Source of the DNA: Paracidovorax sp031843945 | Lineage (GTDB): Bacteria > Pseudomonadota > Gammaproteobacteria > Burkholderiales > Burkholderiaceae_C | Direction of reading: 5' to 3' | DNA: 64,000 bases | Assembly (NCBI RefSeq): GCF_031843945.1 | Contig: NZ_JAVTJJ010000004.1 | Span: forward strand, 62,001 to 126,000 | Shown: piece by piece, positions 8,700 to 17,404 of the stretch | How the letters are laid out: each line of letters starts with the position of its first letter | Position numbering within the stretch: position 1 is the first letter of the stretch | Position numbers and translations under genes: made by a program | Notes under the pieces: generated by a model | What the model saw: only the letters and a program-made list of their open reading frames with translations | Database searches by the model: none | What the model was told of the DNA's origin: nothing

Positions 8700-9866
8700 T
8701 CAGTCGTCGCGAGCGGCCTTGGCCTGGTCAGGAAAGTCCGAGAACACCCCGTCCACGCCCAGGCGGAAGAAGCGGCGGTACTCTTCCTTGGCGTCGCCCT
8801 TGTAGTCGGACGTAAGCCGCTTGGCTTCGCTGCGGAACGTGTACGGGTGCACGAAAAGGCCGGCGTCGTGCGCGTTGGCCAGCACGCGGGTCGGCTCCAT
8901 CAGCACACGGTCGCGTTCGTCGATCAGGCCGTCGCCGTTCAGGTCGTCGGGCTTGCCGTCGCGGTTGTCGTCCAGCTGGCGTGACGGGATCAGGTACGGC
9001 TTCCAGGGGCCGATGCCGTCCGCATAGGTCTTCACTTCCTTCAGGCCATCTGCCGTGAGCAGACTGGCAAAGGTGCGCCGGTCGCCCGCCACCGCGAAGT
9101 CGTAGGGCTTGTCGTAGGGCGCGGTCAGGTCGATGCTGCCATCGGCGTTGACGTCGTTCGCATCCACCAGTTGCACCAGCCGCACCTGGCTCTTGGTGCG
9201 CAGGTACTTCAGATTGGCGACCTCGAACGACTGCACGATGACCGGCGAGGTCTTGGCTGTGTAGCCGTACTGCGAGAGCGTGGTGAGCAGGCGGTCTTCC
9301 AGCGGCAGACCGAGGTTTACGTGGTAAGTAGGGTGCTTGGTTTCGATGTACACGCCCACGCTGCGGTTCAGGCGCTGGCCTTCGGTGCGGGCCAGATCAA
9401 GCACCTCGACCAGGGTAGGAATCTGAAAGCGGCCGTTGAACGACTGATCGCGCTCGGGCAGTGGCTGGATGGCGCGCAGCGTCTTGATTTCGGCCAGCGT
9501 GAAGTCCGATGCGAACCAGCCTTCCTCGGTGACGCCGTCGACCACCTTCTTGGTCTTGCGGCTAGCGAATTCTGGTCGGGTGGACACATCGGTGGTGCCG
9601 GTGATGTTCGGCTCGTGGCGGGCGACGAGCACGCCGTCTTTGGTGGCCACCAAATCGGGCTCGATGAAGTCCACACCCATCTCGATGGCGCGGCGGTAGC
9701 CTTCCAGCGTGTGGTCGGGCAAGTAGCCGGCGGCGCCGCGGTGGCCGATCACCAGGGCCTTGCTGCCGTCGAGCGTGGGAGGGTTGTCGTCGCCGCCACA
9801 GGCGACCAGCAGCGATCCCGCCATCACCGCTGCCAGGCTGGTCTTTACCATCGTTGGAAACCGCAT
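8700..9866 (-). CDS. glpQ: Lipoprotein glycerophosphodiester phosphodiesterase with EF-hand-like loops
   Basis: 388 residues. ATG at 9866 is preceded by AAAGAGGTGA. The lipobox SLLVAC places a lipid-modified Cys at 23, followed by GGDD (outer-membrane sorting likely). The GDPD catalytic signature is present: HRGAAG (42-47), DFIEPDLVATKDG (67-79), HE (84-85), ETKHP (175-179). The enzyme hydrolyses glycerophosphodiesters to sn-glycerol-3-phosphate and alcohol in the periplasm. Unusual are two acidic insertions, DVNADGSID (238-246) and DDNRDGKPDDLNGDGLIDERD (299-319), shaped like EF-hand or dockerin calcium loops. No glpT or ugp neighbours are seen. It is divergent from gdhA. Confidence 0.9.
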   Translation of the reverse strand: MRFPTMVKTSLAAVMAGSLLVACGGDDNPPTLDGSKALVIGHRGAAGYLPDHTLEGYRRAIEMGVDFIEPDLVATKDGVLVARHEPNITGTTDVSTRPEFASRKTKKVVDGVTEEGWFASDFTLAEIKTLRAIQPLPERDQSFNGRFQIPTLVEVLDLARTEGQRLNRSVGVYIETKHPTYHVNLGLPLEDRLLTTLSQYGYTAKTSPVIVQSFEVANLKYLRTKSQVRLVQLVDANDVNADGSIDLTAPYDKPYDFAVAGDRRTFASLLTADGLKEVKTYADGIGPWKPYLIPSRQLDDNRDGKPDDLNGDGLIDERDRVLMEPTRVLANAHDAGLFVHPYTFRSEAKRLTSDYKGDAKEEYRRFFRLGVDGVFSDFPDQAKAARDD

Positions 9867-9959
9867 TGAGTCACCTCTTTCTCTATCAGGAAGGAATGTT
9901 GTGTGTGTTGTAGCCCTGTGCACTGTGCTGCGGTTTGATGACAGGCACAAGTCTGGGAA

Positions 9960-10099
9960 GCACCAAATCAGCGCTAGCAACGCACCAAGAAAGGCCCATC
10001 CACTGCGTTTTGATGCAGGAGAAAATCCCTCAATTGGTGCATAACATCATGCCGCTTGCTCATAATGTTGCGGCCAGCGCAGAGCGCCCGCTGCACCAA
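9960..10099. promoter_or_regulatory. Cluster of GCACCAA motifs upstream of gdhA
   Basis: GCACCAA occurs at 9960-9966, 9982-9988 and 10093-10099, and inverted (TTGGTGC) at 10034-10040. The last copy is part of TGCACCAAAAAAGTGCC, close to the NtrC consensus TGCACC-N5-GGTGCA. It may control gdhA (start 10151) by nitrogen status, but the spacing between copies is irregular and no clear core promoter was found. Confidence 0.3.
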
Positions 10100-10150
10100 A
10101 AAAGTGCCTCATCCTCTTCCATCCTTTTCTCCAGACAGAAAGCGCTCTCC

Positions 10151-11494
10151 ATGTCACATGAGTCCGTCGGCCAGTTTCTCGAACAGGTTGCGCAACGCAA
10201 TCCCGGCCAGCCCGAATTCCTGCAGGCCGTCACCGAGGTCATGGAGAGCCTTTGGCCTTTCATCGCGCAGCACCCACGCTATGCGGAACACGGCCTGCTG
10301 GAGCGGCTGGTGGAGCCGGAGCGCACGGTGCTCTTTCGCGTCTGCTGGACGGACGACCATGGCCGGGTGCAGGTCAACCGCGGCTATCGCATCCAGCACA
10401 GCATGGCGATCGGCCCGTACAAGGGCGGGCTGCGCTTTCACCCGTCGGTGAACCTGTCGGTGCTGAAATTCCTGGCGTTCGAGCAGACCTTCAAGAACGC
10501 GTTGACCACGCTGCCCATGGGCGGTGGCAAGGGCGGCGCCGATTTCGACCCCAAGGGCAAGAGCCAGGGCGAGGTGATGCGCTTTTGCCAGGCCTTCGCG
10601 TCGGAGCTGTACCGCCACGTGGGCGCGGACACCGATGTGCCCGCGGGCGACATGGGCGTGGGCGGCCGCGAGGTGGGCTTCATCGCGGGCATGGTCAAGA
10701 AGCTGACCAACCGTGCCGACTGCGTGTTCACCGGCAAGGGCCTGTCGTTCGGCGGCTCGCTGGTGCGGCCGGAAGCGACCGGCTATGGCACGGTGTATTT
10801 CGCCGAGGAAATGCTGAAGACGCGCGGGCGCTCCATCGACGGACTGCGCGTGTCGGTTTCTGGCTCGGGCAACGTGGCGCAGTACGCGGTCGAGAAGGCC
10901 ATGCAGCTGGGCGCCAAGGTGGTCACGGTGTCGGACTCCAGCGGCACGGTGATCGACGAAGACGGCTTCACTCCTGAAAAATTGGCCATCTTGATGGACG
11001 TGAAGAACCACCGCTATGGACGCGTCAACGACTACGCCCAGCAGACCGGCGCGCGCTTCGAAGCCGGCGTGAGCCCCTGGCATGTGCCGGTGGACGTCGC
11101 CCTGCCCTGCGCCACGCAGAACGAGCTGGCTTTGGAAGACGCCCGCACGCTCATCCAGAACGGCGTGGTCTGCGTGGCCGAAGGCGCCAACATGCCATCG
11201 ACCATCGAGGCCGCCAAGGCCTTTGAGTCGGCAGGCGTGCTGTACGCGCCGGGCAAGGCCAGCAATGCGGGCGGCGTGGCCACATCGGGCCTGGAGATGA
11301 GCCAGAACGCGGCCCGCCTGTCGTGGCCCCGTGAAGAAGTGGACGCGCGCCTGCTGCAGATCATGCAGGGCATTCACGCGGCCTGCCTGCAGTACGGCAA
11401 GCAAGCCGACGGCAGCGTGAGCTATGTGGATGGCGCCAACATTGCGGGCTTTGTGAAGGTGGCGGACGCCATGCTGGCGCAAGGCGTAATTTAA
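10151..11494 (+). CDS. gdhA: Glutamate dehydrogenase (NADP-type, GdhA)
   Basis: 447 residues, the same length as E. coli GdhA. It assimilates ammonia by reductive amination of 2-oxoglutarate, as a cytoplasmic hexamer. The N-terminal substrate domain has GPYKGGLRFHPSVN and the catalytic-lysine segment PMGGGKGGADFDPKGKS; PAGDMGVGGREVGF follows. The Rossmann domain has SGSGNVAQYA. The start is the first ATG that leaves MSHESVGQFLEQV, matching the family N-terminus. It is monocistronic: glpQ is divergent upstream and a repeat copy begins directly after the TAA. Cofactor preference (NADPH) is inferred from the family. Confidence 0.95.
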   Translation: MSHESVGQFLEQVAQRNPGQPEFLQAVTEVMESLWPFIAQHPRYAEHGLLERLVEPERTVLFRVCWTDDHGRVQVNRGYRIQHSMAIGPYKGGLRFHPSVNLSVLKFLAFEQTFKNALTTLPMGGGKGGADFDPKGKSQGEVMRFCQAFASELYRHVGADTDVPAGDMGVGGREVGFIAGMVKKLTNRADCVFTGKGLSFGGSLVRPEATGYGTVYFAEEMLKTRGRSIDGLRVSVSGSGNVAQYAVEKAMQLGAKVVTVSDSSGTVIDEDGFTPEKLAILMDVKNHRYGRVNDYAQQTGARFEAGVSPWHVPVDVALPCATQNELALEDARTLIQNGVVCVAEGANMPSTIEAAKAFESAGVLYAPGKASNAGGVATSGLEMSQNAARLSWPREEVDARLLQIMQGIHAACLQYGKQADGSVSYVDGANIAGFVKVADAMLAQGVI

Positions 11495-11547
11495 GTAAAA
11501 TCGGCCTCTAGCGCTTATCCATTAAGCGCTAGTAGCTACAAAAATAG
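11495..11547 (+). repeat. Dispersed palindromic repeat, copy 3
   Basis: TCGGCCTCTAGCGCTT, loop ATCCATT, AAGCGCTAGTAGCTACAAAA. It abuts the gdhA stop codon. The stem extends to CTAGCGCTT/AAGCGCTAG, the longest in the window, so it could also act as a 3' hairpin for gdhA mRNA. Confidence 0.85.
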
Positions 11548-11638
11548 GAGCATCTTTTATATTGAAGGGATCTCCGTCCCCTGCGACGTTTGCAGAGCCG
11601 GCAAGCCAGCAGCCGCCCAACAATCAGGTACTTTGACC

Positions 11639-11878
11639 ATGCAATGCCCCTGGTGCTCCAGAAAAATCGGTTACCTGCAACTGGGGCGATACAGCTTCAA
11701 GTGCCCTTACTGTCACGGCAGGGCCTCTTATGCATTTGAGTTTGGCAAGGTGCTGCCCGGCTGGGTGATCGGCAGTGTGGCGACATGGCTGGCTCCAACA
11801 CCCAGCGGGCCCATCGTGCTGGCCCTCGGGTTCGCCATACCGCTGTATATCGGCATGTATTTGAAGAAGTCGCACTGA
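11639..11878 (+). CDS. Small zinc-ribbon membrane protein, hypothetical
   Basis: 79 residues from the ATG at 11639. The N-terminus has two paired-cysteine motifs, CPWC (residues 3-6) and CPYC (about 22-25), which should bind one zinc. A hydrophobic C-terminal half (WVIGSVATWLAP, PIVLALGFAIPLYIGMYL) forms one or two membrane segments and ends KKSH. Such rubredoxin-like zinc ribbons fused to a membrane anchor are common in Proteobacteria without a known role. It lies alone between gdhA and a convergent ABC ATPase gene. Confidence 0.6.
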   Translation: MQCPWCSRKIGYLQLGRYSFKCPYCHGRASYAFEFGKVLPGWVIGSVATWLAPTPSGPIVLALGFAIPLYIGMYLKKSH

Positions 11879-11879
11879 A

Positions 11880-11907
11880 TTGAACGGCGAACGTTGAACG
11901 GCGAACG
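11880..11907. repeat. 14-bp tandem duplication
   Basis: TTGAACGGCGAACG occurs twice head-to-tail directly after the zinc-ribbon gene stop codon, in the interval convergent with the ABC ATPase gene. It probably arose by slippage. Confidence 0.7.
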
Positions 11908-11948
11908 GTTTGCCCGCGCCTGCGCGTGGCCTGCCGCTGATGTGCCTG

Positions 11949-12581
11949 TCAGTCCGGCAGCACCCACGTGTCGCGCCAGGGCACACCCGGCAATGGCTCG
12001 TAATGCGCCACGACGAACGCACGGCGCGGCTGCATCGCCTGGTGCGCCAGCGCTTGCTGCAGGTAGAGGATGGACGGTTTGTCCAGGCCCGCGATGGGCT
12101 CGTCGAACAGGGTCAGCTCGGCCCCGCTCGCCAGTCCTGCCGCCAGCAGCACCTTGCGCTGCGTGCCGGTGGACAGCTGGAACATGGGCTTGTGCAGATG
12201 GGGCGTCAAACCGAAGCCCTGCACCTGCTGCTGCAGTGCGTCTGCATCCCATTGCGGATAGCGCTGCAGCAACTGCTCAAACCACTGCGCCGGGCTGAGC
12301 GCATCCAGGCCGGCAGAGCGCGGCTCCATCCAATACACGCGGGAAGAGCGGGCCGCATCCGACGCCTGCAATGGCTGGCCCATCAGCAGCGCCGAGCCCG
12401 ACTGGGCCGGCAACGCGCCGGCCAACAGGCGCAGCAGCGTGGTCTTACCCGCGCCATCACCACCGAGCACCAAAGACATGCCCGGCTTGATGCGCGCGCT
12501 CCAGCCCTGCAGCAGCGGGCGCCCCGGGTAGGCAAAGGTCCAGCCATCCACCTGCAAGATGGTGGGTTCGGTCTGCTTCAT
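11949..12581 (-). CDS. Orphan ABC transporter ATP-binding protein
   Basis: 210 residues; the start is ATG at 12581, seven bases after GGAGAGA. Walker A is GGDGAGKTT, the signature is LSTGTQRKVLL (instead of LSGGQ), Walker B is LTLFDEPIAGLD, and the switch His is in VVAHYEP. It is short for the class and resembles the CcmA/heme-export-like ATPases. No permease or binding protein gene is adjacent: the neighbours are the convergent zinc-ribbon protein and a divergent DUF gene. It may supply energy to a permease elsewhere. Substrate unknown. Confidence 0.8.
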   Translation of the reverse strand: MKQTEPTILQVDGWTFAYPGRPLLQGWSARIKPGMSLVLGGDGAGKTTLLRLLAGALPAQSGSALLMGQPLQASDAARSSRVYWMEPRSAGLDALSPAQWFEQLLQRYPQWDADALQQQVQGFGLTPHLHKPMFQLSTGTQRKVLLAAGLASGAELTLFDEPIAGLDKPSILYLQQALAHQAMQPRRAFVVAHYEPLPGVPWRDTWVLPD

Positions 12582-12674
12582 CAGTCTCTCCGGTCGGTTC
12601 ATTCACAAGCTCCAGGCCATGGCAGTGCCGCAGAATGGCGGCATCGTGTCACATCACTGTCTTACCACTGCCTC

Positions 12675-13046
12675 ATGCCTGCCCTGCACTACCTCGAATT
12701 TGACTACAGCGAAGACGCGGAAGGCACCGGCACGTGGGATGCCATTGCCAGCGTGACCGCTGCGCGCCTGCCGCCTTTGCAGGACGAGATCTTGCAGGTG
12801 CTGGCATGGGCCACGGCAGAGTTTCCCGAACAGCGCGGGCCCATCGAAGACGGTGGCACCTGGGACTACGACCTGCATAGCGAACCCGATAACGCGCCAT
12901 TGCAGACGCTGCACTATGACGCTGCGATGCGCCAGTTGCTGCCCGCTGTGACGGCCCGAGAAGGCTCTCGCCACACGCTCACGCTGTCGCTCAGCGGGAC
13001 TGCAGAGTTTGGCGAGGCGCTGAGCGTCGCGTTCGGCCTGGAATGA
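12675..13046 (+). CDS. Conserved hypothetical acidic protein
   Basis: 123 residues, acidic, no signal peptide or membrane segment. It starts MPALHYLEFDYSEDAEGTGTWDAIASV and contains GPIEDGGTWDYDL and YDAAMRQLLP. It overlaps the next gene by four bases (ATGA), so translation is coupled to the ABC exporter. I do not recognise a catalytic motif; the YLEFDxSED start is typical of a small DUF found in Comamonadaceae. A role in the exporter's function is only suggested by the coupling. Confidence 0.6.
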   Translation: MPALHYLEFDYSEDAEGTGTWDAIASVTAARLPPLQDEILQVLAWATAEFPEQRGPIEDGGTWDYDLHSEPDNAPLQTLHYDAAMRQLLPAVTAREGSRHTLTLSLSGTAEFGEALSVAFGLE

Positions 13047-14947
13047 ACGTGGCGCGCGAAAACACCAGCTCAGCACCGGCGCGAGGCGCGCCACGCTCCT
13101 TGATGGGGCTGCTCCCGTTTCTCAAGCCCTACACGGGACGCATCGCTTTGGCCGGCTTCTTCCTGGTGATGGCGGCGCTGGCCACTCTGGCCTTTCCGTG
13201 GGCGCTGCGCGAGTTGATCGATGGCGGCCTGATCGGCGCAGACAAGGCCACGCAGGCCATGGCGTTGCGTGGGCACTTCGGCGTGCTATTTGCCGTGGCG
13301 ACCGCGCTGGGCATTTTTTCCGCAGCGCGCTTTTACATGGTCAGCTGGCTGGGCGAACGCGTGACGGCGGACTTGCGCAATGCGGTGTATGCCCACGTGC
13401 TGCAGCAAAGCCCTGAATTCTTCGAGACCACCCAAACGGGCGAGGTGCTTTCGCGGCTGACGGTGGACACCACGCTGGTGCAGACCGTCGTCGGCTCGTC
13501 GCTGTCGATGGGCTTGCGCAACGCGGTGCTGGGGCTGGGCGCACTCGGCATGCTCGTGTGGACCAATCCCTATGTGATGGTGCTGGTTTTTGTGGCCATT
13601 GCCGTCGTGGTGCTGCCAACGCTCTGGATCGGCCGCAAGGTGCGCAGGCTCTCACGCGCCAGCCAGGACCGGGTCGCAGATGCCAGCGCCATCGCTGCCG
13701 AGGTGCTAAACGCCATTCCGGTGGTGCAGAGCTTCACCGCCGAGCCGCGCGAGGCAAGGCGGTTCGAGGCTGCCACCGAAACGGCGTTTCGGGCCGCGGC
13801 CCGGCGCAGCAGCGCACGTGCTGCGCTGGTCGCATTCATCATCATTGCCAACGCGGCACTGCTGCTATGGGGCTTGCACCAAGGCACGCAGGCGGTCATC
13901 GCGGGCACCATGTCCGCCGGCCACCTGGGCCAGACAGTCGTCTACGTGATGTTTCTGGCCGGAGCTGTGGCGGTGCTGGGCGAGGTGTACGGCGATCTGC
14001 TGCGTGCCGCGGGCGCCACCGAGCGGCTGATGGAACTGCTTGCCACCACCTCGTCGATCACGTCTCCGCAGGTCGAGGCGCATGGTGCCGCCATGCCGGG
14101 CGGATGGGCAACGGGCGCGGGCCCGGGCCCGGGCCCGGGCTCGGGCTCGAACGCTGGCTCGCAGGATGAGGTGGCGCTGGCGTTCGAGAACGTCCACTTC
14201 TCGTACCCGTCCCGGCCGGGCGTGGCAGCGCTGCAGTCGTTCAGTCTGTCGCTGAAGGTTGGCGAGACGGTCGCGCTGGTGGGAGCGAGCGGGGCCGGCA
14301 AAAGCACCGTATTCCATCTGTTGCAACGCTTCTTCGATGTAGGCGGCAGCACGGGCGATAACGGGCGCGTCACGCTGCGCGGGGTGGATGTGCGCAAATT
14401 GCCGCTGGACACCTTACGCACCCACATCGGCATCGTTCCGCAGGACGCTGTCATCTTCTCCAACTCGGCGCGCGAGAACATCCGCTATGGCCGGCCGCAA
14501 GCCAGCGATGCCGAAGTGGAGGACGCCGCCCGCGCAGCCTTCGCCCACGGGTTTATCGAAGCTTTGCCCGAAGGCTATGACACTTTTCTGGGCGAGCGTG
14601 GGGTGCGCCTTTCCGGCGGTCAGCGGCAACGCATGGCGATTGCCCGCGCACTGTTGAAAGACGCGCCGGTGTTGCTGCTGGACGAAGCCACCAGCGCGCT
14701 GGACGCCGAGAGCGAGCGCGTGGTGCAAGCCGCGCTGGACGCAGCCATGCACCGGCATGCCGGGCGTCGCACCACACTGGTCATCGCGCATCGATTGGCG
14801 ACGGTGCAGAACGTGGATCGCATCGTCGTGCTCGACCATGGCCGTATCGTCGAGGAGGGCCGGCACGAGGAGTTGGTTCGCCACGGCGGTGTTTACGCGC
14901 GGCTGGCTGCACTGCAGTTTGCAGGCGACTGGACGAAGACCGATTGA
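13043..14947 (+). CDS. MsbA/lipid A-like ABC exporter (fused permease-ATPase)
   Basis: 634 residues. The N-terminal six-helix exporter domain (first helices about residues 35-60 and 75-100; conserved LSRLTVDTTLVQTVVGSSLS) is followed by an ATPase: Walker A GASGAGKST, Q-loop VPQDAVIFS, signature LSGGQRQRM, Walker B VLLLDEATSALD, H-loop IAHRL. It works as a homodimer in the inner membrane. The family exports lipids, lipid A or drugs; the substrate here is unknown. The linker between domains has an unusual run of Gly-Pro and Gly-Ser (about residues 357-370) encoded by a hexamer repeat. It is coupled by ATGA to the upstream gene. Confidence 0.9.
   Translation: MNVARENTSSAPARGAPRSLMGLLPFLKPYTGRIALAGFFLVMAALATLAFPWALRELIDGGLIGADKATQAMALRGHFGVLFAVATALGIFSAARFYMVSWLGERVTADLRNAVYAHVLQQSPEFFETTQTGEVLSRLTVDTTLVQTVVGSSLSMGLRNAVLGLGALGMLVWTNPYVMVLVFVAIAVVVLPTLWIGRKVRRLSRASQDRVADASAIAAEVLNAIPVVQSFTAEPREARRFEAATETAFRAAARRSSARAALVAFIIIANAALLLWGLHQGTQAVIAGTMSAGHLGQTVVYVMFLAGAVAVLGEVYGDLLRAAGATERLMELLATTSSITSPQVEAHGAAMPGGWATGAGPGPGPGSGSNAGSQDEVALAFENVHFSYPSRPGVAALQSFSLSLKVGETVALVGASGAGKSTVFHLLQRFFDVGGSTGDNGRVTLRGVDVRKLPLDTLRTHIGIVPQDAVIFSNSARENIRYGRPQASDAEVEDAARAAFAHGFIEALPEGYDTFLGERGVRLSGGQRQRMAIARALLKDAPVLLLDEATSALDAESERVVQAALDAAMHRHAGRRTTLVIAHRLATVQNVDRIVVLDHGRIVEEGRHEELVRHGGVYARLAALQFAGDWTKTD
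14114..14152 (+). repeat. GGGCCC-type hexanucleotide microsatellite in the exporter gene
   Basis: Three CGGGCC units and two CGGGCT units in a row encode (Gly-Pro)3(Gly-Ser)2 between the membrane and ATPase domains. Changes by one 6-bp unit stay in frame, so the length of the linker may vary between strains. Confidence 0.75.
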
Positions 14948-14974
14948 CGCGCGCCAGAGCACGGGTCTGTTGAA

Positions 14975-15460
14975 TTACTGCAGGGTTTCTTTGGCCGCGA
15001 CCGGCAGGGCCAATGGGATGACTGGAACGCCCTCTTCCAGCAATTGCAACGCTTCTTCCCGTGTGGCTTTGTCACGTATCGGGCGCTCGGCAGTCTCGCC
15101 GTGGTGCATCCGCAGGGCTTCGTCAGCAAAACGCGCACCCACGTCTTCGGTGCGTGCAACGATCTCGCGCGACATCTGCAGCCAAGCGGCCTGCATGGCA
15201 TGGGGAATTACGGGAGCGCGAGACGTTGACGGGCTTTGAGCAGGTGCCAACGCAGCGGCATCCGAACGCGTGGACGTATCAGCTGCTGGTTGCGCGCCGA
15301 GATTGAGCCGTGGCGCGCTCAAGCCCTTGCGCACCTGGCTGCTGCCGCAAAGCGGGCACTGCACCAAGCCGCGCTGCAGCTGGGATTGGTAGTCGTCCTC
15401 CGACCCGAACCAGCCCTCAAAACCATGCTCGTGTTCGCAGAAAAGATCGAGAACCTTCAT
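14975..15460 (-). CDS. DUF1178 family protein
   Basis: 161 residues. The family signature is clear: MKVLDLFCEHEHGFEGWFGSEDDYQSQ at the N-terminus, then CPLCGSSQVRKGLSAPRLN (a paired-cysteine zinc site), and the C-terminal FADEALRMHHGE with IRDKATREEALQLLEEG. The middle (residues about 55-85) is low-complexity Ala/Ser/Pro. Function is unknown. It lies downstream of DUF2818 and nuoN on the same strand, an arrangement seen in Burkholderiales, so it may be the tail of the nuo transcript. Confidence 0.88.
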   Translation of the reverse strand: MKVLDLFCEHEHGFEGWFGSEDDYQSQLQRGLVQCPLCGSSQVRKGLSAPRLNLGAQPAADTSTRSDAAALAPAQSPSTSRAPVIPHAMQAAWLQMSREIVARTEDVGARFADEALRMHHGETAERPIRDKATREEALQLLEEGVPVIPLALPVAAKETLQ

Positions 15461-15527
15461 GGCCGGCCGCTGAGCTCAAGACTGTGCATCGATTTCGAGG
15501 ACCAGGAGCCGCGGCAGCGCCGACAAC

Positions 15528-15833
15528 TCAGCCACGCCGCCGCAGCAGATAGCGATAGACAAAGCCAGGGAATGCCAGGGTCACGAAAAGCGTGGCCGTG
15601 ATGGCGTAGAACTCCCAGCCCTGTGGCGCGATCTGGCCTGCCCGCCGCTCCAGCAGCAGAGCCAGCCCCCCCACCACGAAGTACAGGACCGCCATTTCAG
15701 CCAGCCTGCCACCCAGCGGCTTGCCAGCTGAAGAACGCGGTCCTACGACTAACCACCGTTGGCTCAAGAACGGCAGGTTAGCGGCAACCAACGCTGCGAC
15801 GATCACCAACCAGACAGCACCTGTTTGAGACAT
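15528..15833 (-). CDS. DUF2818 membrane protein downstream of nuoN
   Basis: 101 residues from ATG at 15833, preceded by AGGT. Three hydrophobic helices are predicted (VWLVIVAALVAANLPFL, MAVLYFVVGGLALLLE, YAITATLFVTLAFPGFVYRYLL), ending in LLRRRG. It matches DUF2818, a family I remember next to nuoN in Burkholderiales, so a role in complex I assembly or stability is plausible but unproven. The gap to nuoN is 49 bp. Confidence 0.85.
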   Translation of the reverse strand: MSQTGAVWLVIVAALVAANLPFLSQRWLVVGPRSSAGKPLGGRLAEMAVLYFVVGGLALLLERRAGQIAPQGWEFYAITATLFVTLAFPGFVYRYLLRRRG

Positions 15834-15882
15834 GAGACCTGCTTTAGCGGGCAGCGAGGATGGGCTGCGCCTGCTTCGGGAC

Positions 15883-17376
15883 TCAGGTCGCCAAGGCGCG
15901 CACGACGGCGTCTGCACACAGCGCCATCAGGCCGCCAGGCAGCAGGCCCAGCACGACGATGAGCGCACCATTGAGCGTCAACACCACACGTACATCCAGC
16001 GGTGCCGACACACGCGTCACCGTCAAAGGCGCATCGAAGTACATCACCTTGACTACACGCAGGTAGTAGAAGGCGCCGATCAACGACATCATCACGGCGA
16101 ACACCGCCAGCGCGATGTAGAGCGTCTGGCCGGAAGCCACCAGCGCCTGAAGCACGGCGAGCTTGGCGTAGAAACCCACCAATGGAGGCAGGCCAGCGAA
16201 GGAAAACAGGCAGACGGCCATGATGCCGGCATAGAGCGGGCTGCGCTGGTTCAAACCCGACAGATCGGACACTTCTTCACTCTCGAAGCCTTCACGTGCC
16301 AGCAGCAAAATCACGCCAAATGCCGCCAACGTGGTCAGCACATAGGTCACCACGTAGAACATGGCAGAGCTGTAGGCGTTCTCGACGGCCGTTGCATCCA
16401 CATTGCCGTTGATCACGCCGGACAACAAGCCCAGCAACACGAAGCCCATCTGCGAAATGGTCGAGTAAGCCAGCATGCGCTTGAGGTTGGTCTGCATGAT
16501 GGCAGCGAGGTTACCGACCAGCAGCGATCCAATGGCCAGCACCGCGAGCATCTGCTGCCAGTCGATGGCCAGGGGCAGCAAACCGTCCACCAGCAGGCGG
16601 ATGGTGATGGCGAAGGCAGCCAGCTTAGGCGCGCCGCCGATCATCAGCGTCACGGCAGTAGGTGCACCTTGATAAACGTCTGGCACCCACATGTGGAACG
16701 GAACGGCTCCGAGCTTGAACCCCAGGCCCGCGACGATGAACACCAGGCCAAACACCAGCACCTGGTGACGGATCTGCCCCGAGTTCACAGCTTTGAACAC
16801 CTGGCCGATATCGAGCGAACCGGTCGCGCCGTAGAGCATCGACATACCGTAGAGCAGGAAACCGCTGGCCATCGCGCCCAGCACGAAGTACTTCATCGCG
16901 GCTTCGGTCGCGGTGGTGTGATCACGGCGCAGCGCCACCAGCGCATAGCTGGACAGCGTGAGCAACTCGAGCCCCAGGTAGATCACCAGGAAGTTGTTGC
17001 CCGAGATCATGACGAAGATGCCCAGCAGCATGAACATCGACAGCGTGAACAGTTCGCCGCCGCGCAGCATGTCGCGGTCGGCGGCATAGGGGCGCCCGTA
17101 CACCAGGGTGATCATCATGGCGATGGTGGCGAAGCACTTCAGCCAGTTGCCCATGGCGTCGCTGACCACCATGTTGCCGAAGCCGTAGAACGTATTGCCA
17201 CCTGTGGCATACAGCGCTTGCAGCGCAGCAACTACCGCCAGGGTAAGCAAGGTGAGCACATAAGTACCCGTGCGGCGCGCACTGGAGACGCTCAGGTCGA
17301 CCAGCGCGATCACGCAGGCCATGACCAGAAGCACGATCTCAGGGTAGATCGCCAGCCAGCTGATGTTGTCAATCAT
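15883..17376 (-). CDS. nuoN: NADH-quinone oxidoreductase subunit N
   Basis: 497 residues, an antiporter-like proton-pumping subunit in the membrane arm. About 14 helices are predicted. Typical elements are NNFLVIYLGLELLTLSSYALVA with the conserved Glu, the broken-helix lysine region around FKLGAVPFHMWVPDVYQGAP, and NLKRMLAYSTISQMGF. It is the last nuo gene; 28 bp separate it from nuoM. Confidence 0.97.
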   Translation of the reverse strand: MIDNISWLAIYPEIVLLVMACVIALVDLSVSSARRTGTYVLTLLTLAVVAALQALYATGGNTFYGFGNMVVSDAMGNWLKCFATIAMMITLVYGRPYAADRDMLRGGELFTLSMFMLLGIFVMISGNNFLVIYLGLELLTLSSYALVALRRDHTTATEAAMKYFVLGAMASGFLLYGMSMLYGATGSLDIGQVFKAVNSGQIRHQVLVFGLVFIVAGLGFKLGAVPFHMWVPDVYQGAPTAVTLMIGGAPKLAAFAITIRLLVDGLLPLAIDWQQMLAVLAIGSLLVGNLAAIMQTNLKRMLAYSTISQMGFVLLGLLSGVINGNVDATAVENAYSSAMFYVVTYVLTTLAAFGVILLLAREGFESEEVSDLSGLNQRSPLYAGIMAVCLFSFAGLPPLVGFYAKLAVLQALVASGQTLYIALAVFAVMMSLIGAFYYLRVVKVMYFDAPLTVTRVSAPLDVRVVLTLNGALIVVLGLLPGGLMALCADAVVRALAT

Positions 17377-17404
17377 CTCGTCTCTCTCGGTTCAGTCTGG
17401 TGGT

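Noticed and set aside
9987..10003. Sigma-54-like GG-N10-GC element (AAGGCCCATCCACTGCG) upstream of gdhA
   Set aside because: Only a weak match, and it lies upstream of the nearest NtrC-like site, which is the wrong order.
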